Source of the DNA: Flavobacterium sp. SUN052
GTDB lineage: Bacteria; Bacteroidota; Bacteroidia; Flavobacteriales; Flavobacteriaceae
Direction: 5' to 3'
Assembly: GCF_028867935.1 (NCBI RefSeq)
Contig: NZ_JAPQNS010000021.1
Span: forward strand, 21,939-85,938
DNA: 64,000 nt
Numbering within the stretch: the stretch's first letter is position 1; each line of letters starts with the position of its first letter. Below the pieces are notes generated by a model that saw only the letters and a list, made by a program, of their open reading frames with translations, was not told where the DNA came from and made no database searches. A program made the position numbers and the translations under genes. This document shows positions 17,735 to 26,751 of the stretch, piece by piece.

Positions 17735-18048
17735 GACAACAAGCGTGAGTTTAGGATACAGGATTGGATAAAGTCGGAAAGCGCCTTCAGAACTCATCAG
17801 AAAGTAGGCCAATGGGCAACGGAAAACCTCCTGTATTCATAAGGCTATTTTCCGCTTCCCGATTGTAGCTGACTGACGATACAAAAGCGTGGTTCCTGAA
17901 AGCGAGCCATTGCCTAACAAACGTTTTCATCAGTAAGCAAGGCTTAATTCGCCGATTAGTAAACCGGGCAAAACTCGTTTTTAACTTTTTTGTGGGCAAT
18001 ACTCATTTTTAGGTATTTTTATGCGAAACCCGTTGATATACACTACTT
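17735..18048. other. 314-bp intergenic region between divergent genes
   Basis: No gene or RNA was recognised. The region carries the divergent promoters of the DsrE gene and the PAS-LuxR regulator. Bases 17772-17904 share words with 19678-19786, the region before the propeller histidine kinase. Confidence 0.6.
17772..17904. promoter_or_regulatory. Upstream element shared with the propeller kinase gene (copy 1)
   Basis: AGTCGGAAAGCGC at 17772-17784 and, further on, TAGCTGACTGACGATACAAA at about 17866-17885 recur in the same order before the kinase gene. This suggests duplicated regulatory DNA or an old gene-end duplication. Confidence 0.4.
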
Positions 18049-18834
18049 ATGAATAATCCGCCCTCACCAACTTACCTGGATTATTTGAAGCGATTGGCTA
18101 CCCAACCACAATCCAGTGCCTCTGATTACGCCCAGTATCTGGAAGAAACCGACACCAGGTATCTGCTCTCGGAGGGCTTATCTACCGACATATTTATCCT
18201 CGATTACCGTTCTAAACAGTATCCCTACCTGAGTCCGAATACTACACGGATTATGGGCCACCCTAAAGAAGATTTTCAAGAAGGTGGTCTGGAATTCATG
18301 CTATATCATCGGCAGGATTTTGCCGTGTTCAACGAGGTCATTTTTCCTGAAGAGGTCCGTTTCATTGACCAGCATCGAACCGAAAACCTGGCTTTTTTTC
18401 GATTCTCCAAAAATTATCGCTTCCGAAACCAACAAGGTGAATACCGCACCATTCTTCAGCGAAATACCGTCATCAACGCCACCGAACAGGCAACACCCAT
18501 TGCTATTTTTGGCTCGGCAACCGACATCACCGATTTTGCCGAACCCGGGAAAGTTGTTCACCAGATTGAGCGATACGACCCGGCTAACCAACAGTGGGAA
18601 TTAATGCTCTCAAAGGTGTACTACCCTGACATTGCCCCGGAAAGCTTGTTAAGCAAACGCGAAATCGAAATCCTGAAATGGGCTGTAGAAGGCTACAGTA
18701 GCAAACAAATTGCCAGTAAACTTTTTCTGAGCGTTCATACGGTTAATACTCACCGCCGTAATATGCTTGGCAAAACCAACTGCCAGAACTCGCTGGAGTT
18801 GCTTCGATACGCTATTAAGTGTAAGCTTTTGTAA
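18049..18834 (+). CDS. PAS-domain LuxR-family transcriptional regulator
   Basis: A 261-residue cytoplasmic regulator. Residues about 40-165 form a PAS fold (IFILDYRSKQYPYLSPNTTR, YRFRNQQGEYRTILQRNTV, ATPIAIFGSATDITDF), and residues 200-260 a LuxR helix-turn-helix (LLSKREIEILKWAVEGYSSK, ASKLFLSVHTVNTHRRNML). There is no receiver domain, so it senses a ligand or redox state directly through the PAS fold. It is followed after 14 nt by an alpha/beta hydrolase gene that it probably controls. Confidence 0.88.
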   Translation: MNNPPSPTYLDYLKRLATQPQSSASDYAQYLEETDTRYLLSEGLSTDIFILDYRSKQYPYLSPNTTRIMGHPKEDFQEGGLEFMLYHRQDFAVFNEVIFPEEVRFIDQHRTENLAFFRFSKNYRFRNQQGEYRTILQRNTVINATEQATPIAIFGSATDITDFAEPGKVVHQIERYDPANQQWELMLSKVYYPDIAPESLLSKREIEILKWAVEGYSSKQIASKLFLSVHTVNTHRRNMLGKTNCQNSLELLRYAIKCKLL

Positions 18835-18848
18835 AAACTATCTCGCCT

Positions 18849-19679
18849 ATGTCAAATGCCCTTACCCATCATTCTGTGGTAGTTAACGAACTACCAATCC
18901 ATTACGTCGAAAGAACTGGTACCCATGCTACAACCATCCTTTTTGTACATGGTCGCTGTATGTCTACTCGCGTCTGGGAAAAACAATTCGAGAGCACGCT
19001 CCTTAGTCCGTATCGTCTCCTAGCGTTTGACTTGCCCGGACACGGGCTGTCTGGTCATGCAGCAGACGCGTCGGCATATAGCCTAGACAACTATAAACGA
19101 ACCTTACTGGCCCTGATCGAACATCTGGCTTTAGCTGACTTCATTCTTGTGGGACTGTCGTTGGGGGGTCACATTGTGCTACAGGCGTTGCCCAACCTGA
19201 ACGGCTGTCGGGGAGTTTTTGCTATGACCATGCCCATCAGTAAGCCGATGGAGCCCCAGCTGATGTATAACCCCAATAGCTTATCCCAACAGGCGTTCCA
19301 GTCTAATCCGGCGATGAGCGTCGTGCAGGCATATATCCGGCAGTTGCTTCGATCCTCACCAGAACATGTACCTGACTTCCTAGTAGATGACTTCAACAAA
19401 ACTGACCCAATGATTCATGCTGGACTTCTACAAAGCATACTTGATGGTGATTACGAAAACGAGCAATTGCTAATTCAAACTACCTCGGTGCCTGTTGCAC
19501 TGGTGGCTGGTGTCGACGATCAACTTCATGAGTTATCCTACATGCAAAACCCCAATCCGTCTATTTGGCGGCATCAGCCCCAGTTTGTTGGTGCAGCTGG
19601 GCATTTGCTACCGTGGGAAAACCCTACGGTAGCAAATGAGCTGCTAGCAGATTTCATCAATTATTGCGGATGGATATAG
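18849..19679 (+). CDS. Alpha/beta hydrolase
   Basis: A 276-residue cytoplasmic hydrolase. The oxyanion motif FVHGRCMSTRVWEKQF, the nucleophile elbow GLSLGGH, the acid in VAGVDDQLHEL and the terminal histidine in GAAGHLLPWENP form a complete triad. The unusual HGRC replaces the common HGFP or HGWP. Substrate unknown; esterase, lactonase or dehalogenase activity would fit. Shares a transcript with the PAS-LuxR gene upstream. Confidence 0.88.
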   Translation: MSNALTHHSVVVNELPIHYVERTGTHATTILFVHGRCMSTRVWEKQFESTLLSPYRLLAFDLPGHGLSGHAADASAYSLDNYKRTLLALIEHLALADFILVGLSLGGHIVLQALPNLNGCRGVFAMTMPISKPMEPQLMYNPNSLSQQAFQSNPAMSVVQAYIRQLLRSSPEHVPDFLVDDFNKTDPMIHAGLLQSILDGDYENEQLLIQTTSVPVALVAGVDDQLHELSYMQNPNPSIWRHQPQFVGAAGHLLPWENPTVANELLADFINYCGWI

Positions 19680-19786
19680 TCGGAAAGCGCACTCATAGAT
19701 TAACAAAAGGCATTCACCTGTAATGGGGAAAACCACGTCCATTTGATAGCTAACTGACAATACAAAGTTGAGCCTCTGAAGCGCCC
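19678..19786. promoter_or_regulatory. Upstream element shared with the PAS-LuxR gene (copy 2)
   Basis: AGTCGGAAAGCGC (19678-19690) followed by TAGCTAACTGACAATACAAA (about 19747-19766) repeats the words before the PAS-LuxR gene. Copy 2 begins inside the stop codon of the hydrolase gene and ends about 70 nt before the kinase start. Confidence 0.4.
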
Positions 19787-19856
19787 TAAACCATCCCCCG
19801 AAAGGGGTATTTTTCAGGACATTTGTGAGCCTTATTTTCGTATCAAAAAACCCACC

Positions 19857-22800
19857 ATGAACCGTAAATGGTTTAGTGTCCTGTTATGCATTCTTGCACT
19901 GGCTTCGTTAAGTGAAGCTCAAACCAAGTTTCGCTTCGATCATCTTACTATTAATCAGGGCCTTGCCAACAATATAGTATATGCCATGCTCCAGGATAGC
20001 CAGGGCTACATGTGGTTTGCTACCGACAATGGCCTTTGCAAATACGACGGCTATACCTTCACCACTTATAGAAAGAATCCGGGCGATGCACATTCGCTCG
20101 TTGGTAATTCAGTGATTTACTTGCTGGAAGGCAAAGAAGGCACCATCTGGATTGGCATGATGGGACAGGGAATCTGTAAATTTGACCGACGCACGGAACA
20201 ATTCACCTGCTACGGGCCTAACCCGTTGACGCTTACCCAGGGAACCATTGCCACGATGTGCATCGACCAGTTCGGGGATTTGTGGGTATCTAACCGTGGG
20301 GCCGAACTGCGAAGGTTTGATCCACAAACGGGCCAGTATTCACGGGTTAATTATGCCAGTCTGTTGCCTCCAACATCAGTCAATGGCAAATTGGCAACCC
20401 CACTAATAAATAACATCTACCGAGACAAAACAGGTACGATATGGGTGTGTAGTGAGGCCGGTCTGCACCGAATGAATCTGAAAACAGCTGGTAAGGGCCA
20501 GCTCCCGCACATTAGTTTTACCACTTACCGTCATGATCCTGCCAACGCTCAGAGCCTGAGCCACGATAACGTATGGGAAATTTTTGACGATCACGCCGGA
20601 CTACTGTGGCTAAGTACCCGCAATGGATTAAATCGGTTTGATCGAAAAACCGACGAGTTTACTCTTTACCAGTTTGATCTGGTTCCTTCGTCGACTCGTG
20701 CGGCATCTTATAATCATAATTTCGGCTACTTTGCTGAAGATCAACAGGGAAACCTATGGATGGGTACGTACAAAGGTCTTGTCCGGTTCGATCCGGTGCG
20801 CGCGCAATTCACGCAGTTACAGCACGACCCGGCTGAGCCATCCAGCCTAAGTGGCAATTTTGTCAGGGCAATGCTTGTAGATCGGTCTGGTTTATTGTGG
20901 ATCAGCATTTGGGGTGAAGGGGTTGACAAGACGAATCCGGGTCAGCAGCCTTTCCAGCATTACCGGCCGCTGTCCAACAATCCCGCTTCGTTAAGTAATA
21001 AGTACGTCGATGCCATTCTGGAAGACAGATCAGGAACCGTCTGGATCGGAACCGGTGATGGCCTGGACCGACTGGATAAACAAACCGGCACCTTTACGCA
21101 TTACCGGCACGACCCTCGCAAACCAAAAAGTTTGCCTCATCGCTACGTAGCTGCCCTGCTCGAAGATCACGACGGAAACCTATGGGTGGCTAGTGAGGGG
21201 GAGCTTTTCCTGTTCAATCGGCAAACCGGAGAATTTACCTCTGTTTCCAACAATACACGGCGCTATCCGGGGCTTGGTGGAAATACAAAAATCTTTGCCC
21301 TTTTTCAGGACCGGCAAGGCTTGATCTGGCTGGGAACAACCAATGGAATCAAAAGCTTCGACAGCAAAACGGGTAAAGTTGTTCATTACGCACACGATCC
21401 GCAAAACACGAAAGGTATCAGCGACCCCTGGGCCATATCGTTGCTGGAAGATAACCGTGGTAATCTGTGGGTGGGTACCGGGAGCGTAGCGCTGAATCGT
21501 CTGGATCGCAAAACCGGACTTTTCACCCATTACCGACCCAACCGTAACAAACCCGGTAGTATCACCGCCGATGCAGTACCCAGCATATTTCAGGACTCAA
21601 AAGGCAATTTGTGGTTTGGCACTTCTGGGGGTGGCCTCTGTCGATTTGACTACGACACTGAGAGCTTTCAGGCATTCACCCAAGCCGACGGCCTGGCCGA
21701 CAATTCTATATTTTCCATTCAGGAAGACAAGCAAGGTCAGCTCTGGTTAGCAACGTCCAAAGGTCTTTCCCGCTTTTCGTTCGCGACAAGGGCCTTTAGT
21801 AATTACGACGTAAATGATGGGTTGCCAAGTCATGGGTTCAGGCATGCTCATTTCATGGGGAAAGATGGTATTCTATACTTCGGTGGGGACAATGGCTTCA
21901 CATCGGTAGACCCTCGACAATTGAGAGCTAACCGCTACGGCCCTCGCGTAGTGATTACCCAGGCAAAACTGTTCGACAAGCCCATTTCCAGCAAGTTGGG
22001 AACCGGAATCATCGACTTTAACTACGACGAAAACTTCTTCTCGTTCGAGTTTGCCGCTCTGGATTTTACGAATCCGTCGAAAAACCGCTATGCTTATCAA
22101 CTGGTTGGTCTTGAAAAAGACTGGGTCTATAGTGGCTCGCGACGCTATGCCAGCTACACCAACCTCGATCCTAGAGCCTATGTTTTCCGGGTTAAGGGAG
22201 CTAATAACGATGGCGTTTGGAACGAGAAAGGTGTATCTATCCACGTTATTATTCACCCGCCCTGGTGGCAAACAATCTGGTTCAGACTATTAGCAGGTGT
22301 ATGCTTGGTTCTGATCGCGGGTGGGTCGGTTTGGATATACACACAAACCAAACTACGCAGGCAGCGCAGCAACATGACCCGCATTATCCAAACGCAGGAA
22401 ACCGAACGTCAACGCCTTGCCGCTGATCTTCACGATGACCTCGGCGGCACCCTCGCCACTATCCGCCGACGGCTATCTGACATTCGACAACGGTTGCGTG
22501 ACCCCGAAGCCGCTGAGGAAATAGATGCTCTCGAACCCTTGATTCAGAAAAGCACGCAGGATCTTCGGCGTATTGCGCACAATCTCATGCCGCCAGAATT
22601 TGAGCGAATCGGTCTGCGCCATGCGCTCGAACAGTTTGTAGAAAGCCAGCCTCCACGCCCAACCCGCTTTTCGTTCTTAGTAGCAGGAACAGAGCAGAAA
22701 CTACCGCATGATATCGAACTGAACATTTACAGGATTGTGTCGGAACTGGTACAGAATATCCACAAGCACGCACAGGCTCAACAGGCCGCCGTACAGATGC

Positions 22801-23039
22801 TTTATTATGATGACCATCTCAGTATTACCGTAGAAGATAACGGCTTGGGAAGCCGGATTGCAAAAACTGAGGGAAAGGACGTAGGGATTGGCCTAAAAAA
22901 TAGTAGCTTACGAGCAGAATACATCGGGGCGAAACTGTGGCGCGAGGTAAGTGAGAGTGGCACGCTGATCGTTCTGAATGTGCCTTATGCAACCCTGCCT
23001 GATGCCACCAGTCGAATTAACCCGAATTCTATTGATTGA
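19857..23039 (+). CDS. Two-component sensor histidine kinase with periplasmic propeller (reg_prop) domain
   Basis: A 1060-residue sensor. After a signal peptide (to about SEAQ, residue 22) come some fourteen blade repeats of the form D..GxxWxGTxxGLxRFD, a double-propeller sensor, then a Y_Y_Y immunoglobulin-like domain (NRYAYQLVGLEKDWVYSG), one membrane helix at about 806-828, a HisKA_3 dimerisation helix with the phosphoacceptor in LAADLHDDLGGTLAT (His about 859), and an ATPase domain ending DNGLGS and GIGLKNSSLRAEY. No receiver or AraC domain is fused, unlike gut hybrid systems; instead a separate NarL-type regulator overlaps its 3' end. Glycan or small-molecule sensing is inferred. Confidence 0.95.
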   Translation: MNRKWFSVLLCILALASLSEAQTKFRFDHLTINQGLANNIVYAMLQDSQGYMWFATDNGLCKYDGYTFTTYRKNPGDAHSLVGNSVIYLLEGKEGTIWIGMMGQGICKFDRRTEQFTCYGPNPLTLTQGTIATMCIDQFGDLWVSNRGAELRRFDPQTGQYSRVNYASLLPPTSVNGKLATPLINNIYRDKTGTIWVCSEAGLHRMNLKTAGKGQLPHISFTTYRHDPANAQSLSHDNVWEIFDDHAGLLWLSTRNGLNRFDRKTDEFTLYQFDLVPSSTRAASYNHNFGYFAEDQQGNLWMGTYKGLVRFDPVRAQFTQLQHDPAEPSSLSGNFVRAMLVDRSGLLWISIWGEGVDKTNPGQQPFQHYRPLSNNPASLSNKYVDAILEDRSGTVWIGTGDGLDRLDKQTGTFTHYRHDPRKPKSLPHRYVAALLEDHDGNLWVASEGELFLFNRQTGEFTSVSNNTRRYPGLGGNTKIFALFQDRQGLIWLGTTNGIKSFDSKTGKVVHYAHDPQNTKGISDPWAISLLEDNRGNLWVGTGSVALNRLDRKTGLFTHYRPNRNKPGSITADAVPSIFQDSKGNLWFGTSGGGLCRFDYDTESFQAFTQADGLADNSIFSIQEDKQGQLWLATSKGLSRFSFATRAFSNYDVNDGLPSHGFRHAHFMGKDGILYFGGDNGFTSVDPRQLRANRYGPRVVITQAKLFDKPISSKLGTGIIDFNYDENFFSFEFAALDFTNPSKNRYAYQLVGLEKDWVYSGSRRYASYTNLDPRAYVFRVKGANNDGVWNEKGVSIHVIIHPPWWQTIWFRLLAGVCLVLIAGGSVWIYTQTKLRRQRSNMTRIIQTQETERQRLAADLHDDLGGTLATIRRRLSDIRQRLRDPEAAEEIDALEPLIQKSTQDLRRIAHNLMPPEFERIGLRHALEQFVESQPPRPTRFSFLVAGTEQKLPHDIELNIYRIVSELVQNIHKHAQAQQAAVQMLYYDDHLSITVEDNGLGSRIAKTEGKDVGIGLKNSSLRAEYIGAKLWREVSESGTLIVLNVPYATLPDATSRINPNSID

Positions 23040-23646
23040 TGATCACCGACTGTTCAACGATGGTCTGAAGAGTTTGCTCGACGAACAGCCCAACCTTAGC
23101 GTATGCGGACAGGTCTTTAGAGCGCCAGAAGCCCTTTCGGCTATTCAGCGTACTAACCCTCATCTCATTCTGTTAGACGCTAATTTGCAGGGGACTAATG
23201 GCATCGATTTGGGTCGCCAAATTATAACTGATTTTCCTGGTGTTCGAGTTTTAATGCTCACAATGTACAATCAGCCCAAATTGATTGAAGAGGCTCATCG
23301 AGTAGGCTTACACGGTTATCTTCTCAAAGACACGTCTACGGCTGAGTTGTTGAAGGGTATCCAGACGGTACTGTCGGGGAGTACTTATTTTGATCCGCGT
23401 ATCAGCAACCCATTACCACCCGCCGACGATCCATTCGGCGATGACTTTGCCAAACGACTTAACCTGACTTTCCGCGAAGTAGAAATTATCCGGCTTATTC
23501 GGGAGGGTCTCAGTACCGAGCAAATTGCGGACCGGATTCATGTTGGTCACGAAACAGTGAAGACCCACCGCAAAAACATTTATTTCAAGTTGAATATCAA
23601 CAAAGTAACTGATTTGATCCAGTTTGCTATTCGTAATGGAATCTAA
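23002..23646 (+). CDS. NarL/FixJ-type response regulator
   Basis: A 214-residue regulator starting at the ATG at 23002 (MPPVELTRILLIDDHRLF), inside the kinase gene's last 38 bases, so translation is coupled. The receiver has the DD acid pair, the phospho-acceptor aspartate in LILLDANLQG, the conserved T in LMLTMY and the lysine in YLLKDTS; a LuxR helix-turn-helix follows (LTFREVEIIRLIREGLSTEQ, ETVKTHRKNIYFKL). It is the cognate partner of the propeller kinase. Starts at 22978 or 22987 are possible. Confidence 0.93.
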   Translation: MPPVELTRILLIDDHRLFNDGLKSLLDEQPNLSVCGQVFRAPEALSAIQRTNPHLILLDANLQGTNGIDLGRQIITDFPGVRVLMLTMYNQPKLIEEAHRVGLHGYLLKDTSTAELLKGIQTVLSGSTYFDPRISNPLPPADDPFGDDFAKRLNLTFREVEIIRLIREGLSTEQIADRIHVGHETVKTHRKNIYFKLNINKVTDLIQFAIRNGI

Positions 23647-23650
23647 ACAC

Positions 23651-23986
23651 TTATAAGTCAGCTTCTATTTCCGTAAATTGATTGGTCGGTATCTTCGCAA
23701 GCAGTTCAACTAATTTGGGGAGTATGGATTGTATATTAGGATAACGGTTTGTCTTTATCTTCAGCAAGATTACGTTAACACTAAACTTGCTGAAATTCTG
23801 CTGATGAACAAGATTTCTATCGGAAGTAATCAGAACATCAAAGCCGTTAAGTGTGAGTAAACCCAATAAAGCCCCGTTCTTTTGACCGTTCCAACCCATT
23901 TCCCGAGCTGTACTTGCGTCGTGACCTTGCTCTAAAAGTCTAAATTTTAGCCGTTTAGGCAAATTCTCGTCAAGCAAAATCTTCAC
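23651..23986 (-). CDS. DUF5615 PIN-like toxin
   Basis: A 111-residue Mut7-C/PIN-like protein (MKILLDENLPKRLKFRLLEQ, HDASTAREMGWNGQKNGALL, DVLITSDRNL), the family of DUF5615 ribonuclease-like toxins, with conserved acidic residues D6, E7 and D in TSDRN. It starts with GTG overlapping the stop of the DUF433 partner (GTGA), which marks translational coupling. Convergent to the response regulator with only 4 nt between stops. Confidence 0.85.
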   Translation of the reverse strand: MKILLDENLPKRLKFRLLEQGHDASTAREMGWNGQKNGALLGLLTLNGFDVLITSDRNLVHQQNFSKFSVNVILLKIKTNRYPNIQSILPKLVELLAKIPTNQFTEIEADL

Positions 23987-24201
23987 GCTTTCGCTTGGTC
24001 AATAACACTGAGTTTTGCCATCTCTAAAAGAGCATGCACTTGGTCTCTGCTAACGCCTGGGAAGTCGTCGAAAAATATATCAATAGAATCCCCCTCTTCA
24101 AGATGGTCGAAAAGAGTTTGAATAGGTACACGAGTTCCCCGAAAAACAGGGGTACCCCCCATTAACTCGGGGTCAACATTGATTATTTCTTTAGCAGTCA
24201 T
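23983..24201 (-). CDS. DUF433 antitoxin
   Basis: A 72-residue helix-turn-helix antitoxin starting at the ATG at 24201 (MTAKEIINVDPELMGGTPVF). The motif GGTPVFRGTRVPIQTLFDHL and the short acidic EEGDSIDIFFDDFP define DUF433. It precedes and overlaps the DUF5615 gene, a known type II toxin-antitoxin pairing that should be autoregulated by the antitoxin. Confidence 0.87.
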   Translation of the reverse strand: MTAKEIINVDPELMGGTPVFRGTRVPIQTLFDHLEEGDSIDIFFDDFPGVSRDQVHALLEMAKLSVIDQAKA

Positions 24202-24215
24202 TATTGATAAAATCA

Positions 24216-24482
24216 TTAAGCGAAGGCTGTAATGTTTACTGCTTCTACTTTTTTGATTTCGGGTACAGCCCGCAGAATCGTCTCCTCTAAACCACCTTTA
24301 AACGTCATGGCCGACATGGGGCAGCTGCCGCATGAACCAAGCAATTCGAGCCGAGCTACCCCCTCGTCTGAAACATCCAGCACCTTTACGTTGCCGCCAT
24401 CTGCTTCGAGGTAAGGTCGCATAGAGTCGAGCGCCCGCTCAACGCGTTCTTTCAGTTCGTTATTGGTGTCTGTAGCTATCAT
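24216..24482 (-). CDS. NifU C-terminal domain Fe-S scaffold protein
   Basis: An 88-residue Nfu-type protein: ALDSMRPYLEADGGNVKVLD and the cluster-binding LLGSCGSCPMSAMTFKGG with its CxxC. It carries and hands on a 4Fe-4S cluster in the cytoplasm. It is encoded 56 nt after an Mrp/ApbC gene on the same strand, a pairing common in this group, indicating a joint role in Fe-S delivery. Confidence 0.93.
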   Translation of the reverse strand: MIATDTNNELKERVERALDSMRPYLEADGGNVKVLDVSDEGVARLELLGSCGSCPMSAMTFKGGLEETILRAVPEIKKVEAVNITAFA

Positions 24483-24538
24483 TCGTTTGCTCCTAGTTCG
24501 TTAGTAAAATTACGCGGCATCAGGGGAAAAGCCAAATC

Positions 24539-25648
24539 TTACATTCGTTGAATCTCAACTCGCTTCGTTTGGTCCAAGCTGGCATTGCGAATAGCCACCT
24601 GTTGAGCCAGGGCTTCAGCAGCTGAACGGAAGGCATCAGCCGCCACGGGCTCGCCATTAATGACAACCGGCTGGCCTTCGTCGCCCGCTTCGCGAATACC
24701 CTGAACAAGCGGAATTTGGCCTAAAAGCGGCACACCAAATTTGTCGGCAAGAAGTTGGCCCCCACCCTTTCCAAAAATCTGGTAACGATGAGTAGGTAGT
24801 TCAGCGGGCGTAAACCAGGACATATTTTCGATTACGCCAAGTACGGGCACATTAATTTGCGGCTGTCGGAACATAGACAATCCCTTGATAGCGTCGGCCA
24901 AAGCCACTTTTTGGGGAGTGGTTACGATGATAGCTCCTGTTACCGGTACAGTTTGTACTAATGTCAGGTGAATATCACTGGTGCCCGGAGGCAAGTCGAT
25001 AAGCAAATAATCCAGCTCGCCCCAACTTGTATCAGCAAAGAATTGCCGAAGTGCCTGACTAGCCATTGGGCCTCTCCAGACCACAGCGCTGTCGGGCGGT
25101 GTAAGGAAACCAATAGACATTATTTTGATGCCATATTGTTGAATCGGCTGGAGCATGTTCTTTCCATCAATTTGGGCAACACCGGGCTGCAACTCTTCAG
25201 CACCAAACATTACCGGCATAGATGGGCCGAAAATATCGGCATCAATAATGCCCACCTTCGCACCAGAGCGATGCAATGCCACTGCCAAATTCGCAGTGAC
25301 GGTTGATTTACCAACTCCCCCTTTACCCGATGACACCGCAATGATGTTTCGCACACCCGGCAATACTGGGGCTGCCATCCTCGTGGACGTAACATCGGCG
25401 GTTAAATTGACCTTCACTTCAATTGTGGGGCCAATATGGGTATGAATAGCATCGACACACCGCTTCCTGATTAATTCTTTGAGCGGACAGGCAGGAGTAG
25501 TCAGCACTACTGTGAACATGACCTGGTCGATACCCAGTTCAATATCGGTAATCATGTTGAGCGACACGAGGTCGCGCTTGAGATCCGGCTCTTCAACGTG
25601 GCTCAGAGCCGCCAACACGGATTCTTTGGAGAGTTTGTAGTCAGACAT
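24539..25648 (-). CDS. mrp: Mrp/NBP35 family Fe-S cluster carrier ATPase
   Basis: A 369-residue P-loop protein starting at the ATG at 25648 (MSDYKLSKESVLAALSHVEE). An N-terminal MIP18/DUF59 domain occupies residues 1-90 with the CPL cysteine (TTPACPLKEL); the deviant Walker A of Mrp proteins, AVSSGKGGVGKSTVTANLAV, follows, then the DADIFGPSMP switch and YLLIDLPPGTSD. The CxxC of the carrier domain is not obvious, so cluster binding may depend on other residues. Precedes the NifU gene. Confidence 0.9.
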   Translation of the reverse strand: MSDYKLSKESVLAALSHVEEPDLKRDLVSLNMITDIELGIDQVMFTVVLTTPACPLKELIRKRCVDAIHTHIGPTIEVKVNLTADVTSTRMAAPVLPGVRNIIAVSSGKGGVGKSTVTANLAVALHRSGAKVGIIDADIFGPSMPVMFGAEELQPGVAQIDGKNMLQPIQQYGIKIMSIGFLTPPDSAVVWRGPMASQALRQFFADTSWGELDYLLIDLPPGTSDIHLTLVQTVPVTGAIIVTTPQKVALADAIKGLSMFRQPQINVPVLGVIENMSWFTPAELPTHRYQIFGKGGGQLLADKFGVPLLGQIPLVQGIREAGDEGQPVVINGEPVAADAFRSAAEALAQQVAIRNASLDQTKRVEIQRM

Positions 25649-25654
25649 GGAGGT

Positions 25655-25697
25655 TATGGACAATGAACATCGTTCATTCCACATTATTCATTATACA
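25655..25697. repeat. AATGAATAATGG-family repeat at the Mrp/GSCFA junction
   Basis: ACATTATTCATTATACATTG and neighbouring palindromic words overlap the end of the GSCFA gene and the upstream region of mrp. It resembles the repeats at 3455-3480 and 5131-5194. Confidence 0.5.
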
Positions 25698-26672
25698 TTG
25701 TTCCAACCGCGTCCGCACCTCGGCAAGTTCCACCGACACATCGATTCCGGCAGGTAGAGCCTGTAATCGGGCTAATATATGGGTCAGAAACCGACGATGC
25801 GAACTGGTTTGTCCGTAAAGCGGGCGATGCGCCAGTGCTTTTTTAATACTAGACCACTCGCCAACGAACGCGCGAAGGTCGGCATCAAATGCACTTTGGG
25901 CAAACTTTTCGACAATATAGTCCTGAGCCTGCGCATTGGGATGAATCATATCGGCCTCATAAAACCGATAATCGCGCAGGTCGTCCTGCATGATCTCAAA
26001 AGCCGGAAAATAATGCACACAGTCGTTCCAGACGGTCAGTTCATGAGCCAGCAACCGAAGAGCGGCTTTACTCACTGAATTAAGCGGCAGAGTATCGCGT
26101 GTATGGCGCACAGGACTAACGGTCAACAGCACCTGCAAACGTGGATTTGCCCGACGCAGTATCCGCAACAACATATTGAATTCAGCGCGGAGGTGGTCGA
26201 TCTGATACAGGTATTTCTCGAATTGATGCCCCGGCATTTTATGGCAGTTGGCTACTACCTGCTCCGTCTCGATATGTCGATACACAACTGCCGAACCCAT
26301 TGTAAGCATCAGCCAATTAGCATTGCGAAGGGCCGTGCCAGTTTCAGACAATACAACCATCAATCGGTTTTTCAACTCCTCGCGCGAGTGCGCCCAGTAC
26401 GACGAATGAAAATCATGATGAAACCAGATACCATCCCGTTCTACGTACAACCGTTCGTCGGGCAGTTGATCACGCAGCGACATGACCAAGAGTTTGCTAA
26501 TCGACACCGGATTGAAAACCGTCCCGAATGGGTTGTTTGTTACGGCCAGCTTGTAGTCGGCCAATTGGCCACCAATAACCTCCGCAAAGCAGGAGCCAAC
26601 CGTCACAATTTGGTCGTTAAGACCAATCGAAACGGACAGTGTTGAGGGGGCGAGTTCTGTGTGAAATTGCAT
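25674..26672 (-). CDS. GSCFA domain protein
   Basis: A 332-residue protein starting at the ATG at 26672 (MQFHTELAPSTLSVSIGLND). GSCFAEVIGGQLADYKLAVTN gives the family its name and supplies the catalytic serine of an SGNH-like esterase fold; LTVSPVRHTRDT and the EADMIHPNAQAQDYI with the DxxH pair complete it. Family members are probably acyl or acetyl esterases. The C-terminus runs into a palindromic repeat. Follows a terminator for the upstream gene. Confidence 0.9.
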   Translation of the reverse strand: MQFHTELAPSTLSVSIGLNDQIVTVGSCFAEVIGGQLADYKLAVTNNPFGTVFNPVSISKLLVMSLRDQLPDERLYVERDGIWFHHDFHSSYWAHSREELKNRLMVVLSETGTALRNANWLMLTMGSAVVYRHIETEQVVANCHKMPGHQFEKYLYQIDHLRAEFNMLLRILRRANPRLQVLLTVSPVRHTRDTLPLNSVSKAALRLLAHELTVWNDCVHYFPAFEIMQDDLRDYRFYEADMIHPNAQAQDYIVEKFAQSAFDADLRAFVGEWSSIKKALAHRPLYGQTSSHRRFLTHILARLQALPAGIDVSVELAEVRTRLEQCIMNNVE

Positions 26673-26687
26673 ACTTTTTAAACAAAA

Positions 26688-26710
26688 AAACGGCCCTGAA
26701 AGGTCCGTTT
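26688..26710 (-). terminator. Terminator after the Uma2 gene
   Basis: A 10-bp stem with one mismatch (AAACGGCCCT against AGGTCCGTTT) is followed on the minus strand by a T-tract. It separates the Uma2 and GSCFA genes. Confidence 0.7.
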
Positions 26711-26751
26711 CATGCAATTATTTTCACCTTACAACCTCTTGTATATCAAGC

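Noticed and set aside
26103..26645. 180-residue plus-strand frame across the GSCFA gene
   Set aside because: Antisense to a gene with clear family motifs; composition (His/Gln/Arg-rich) is typical of shadow frames.
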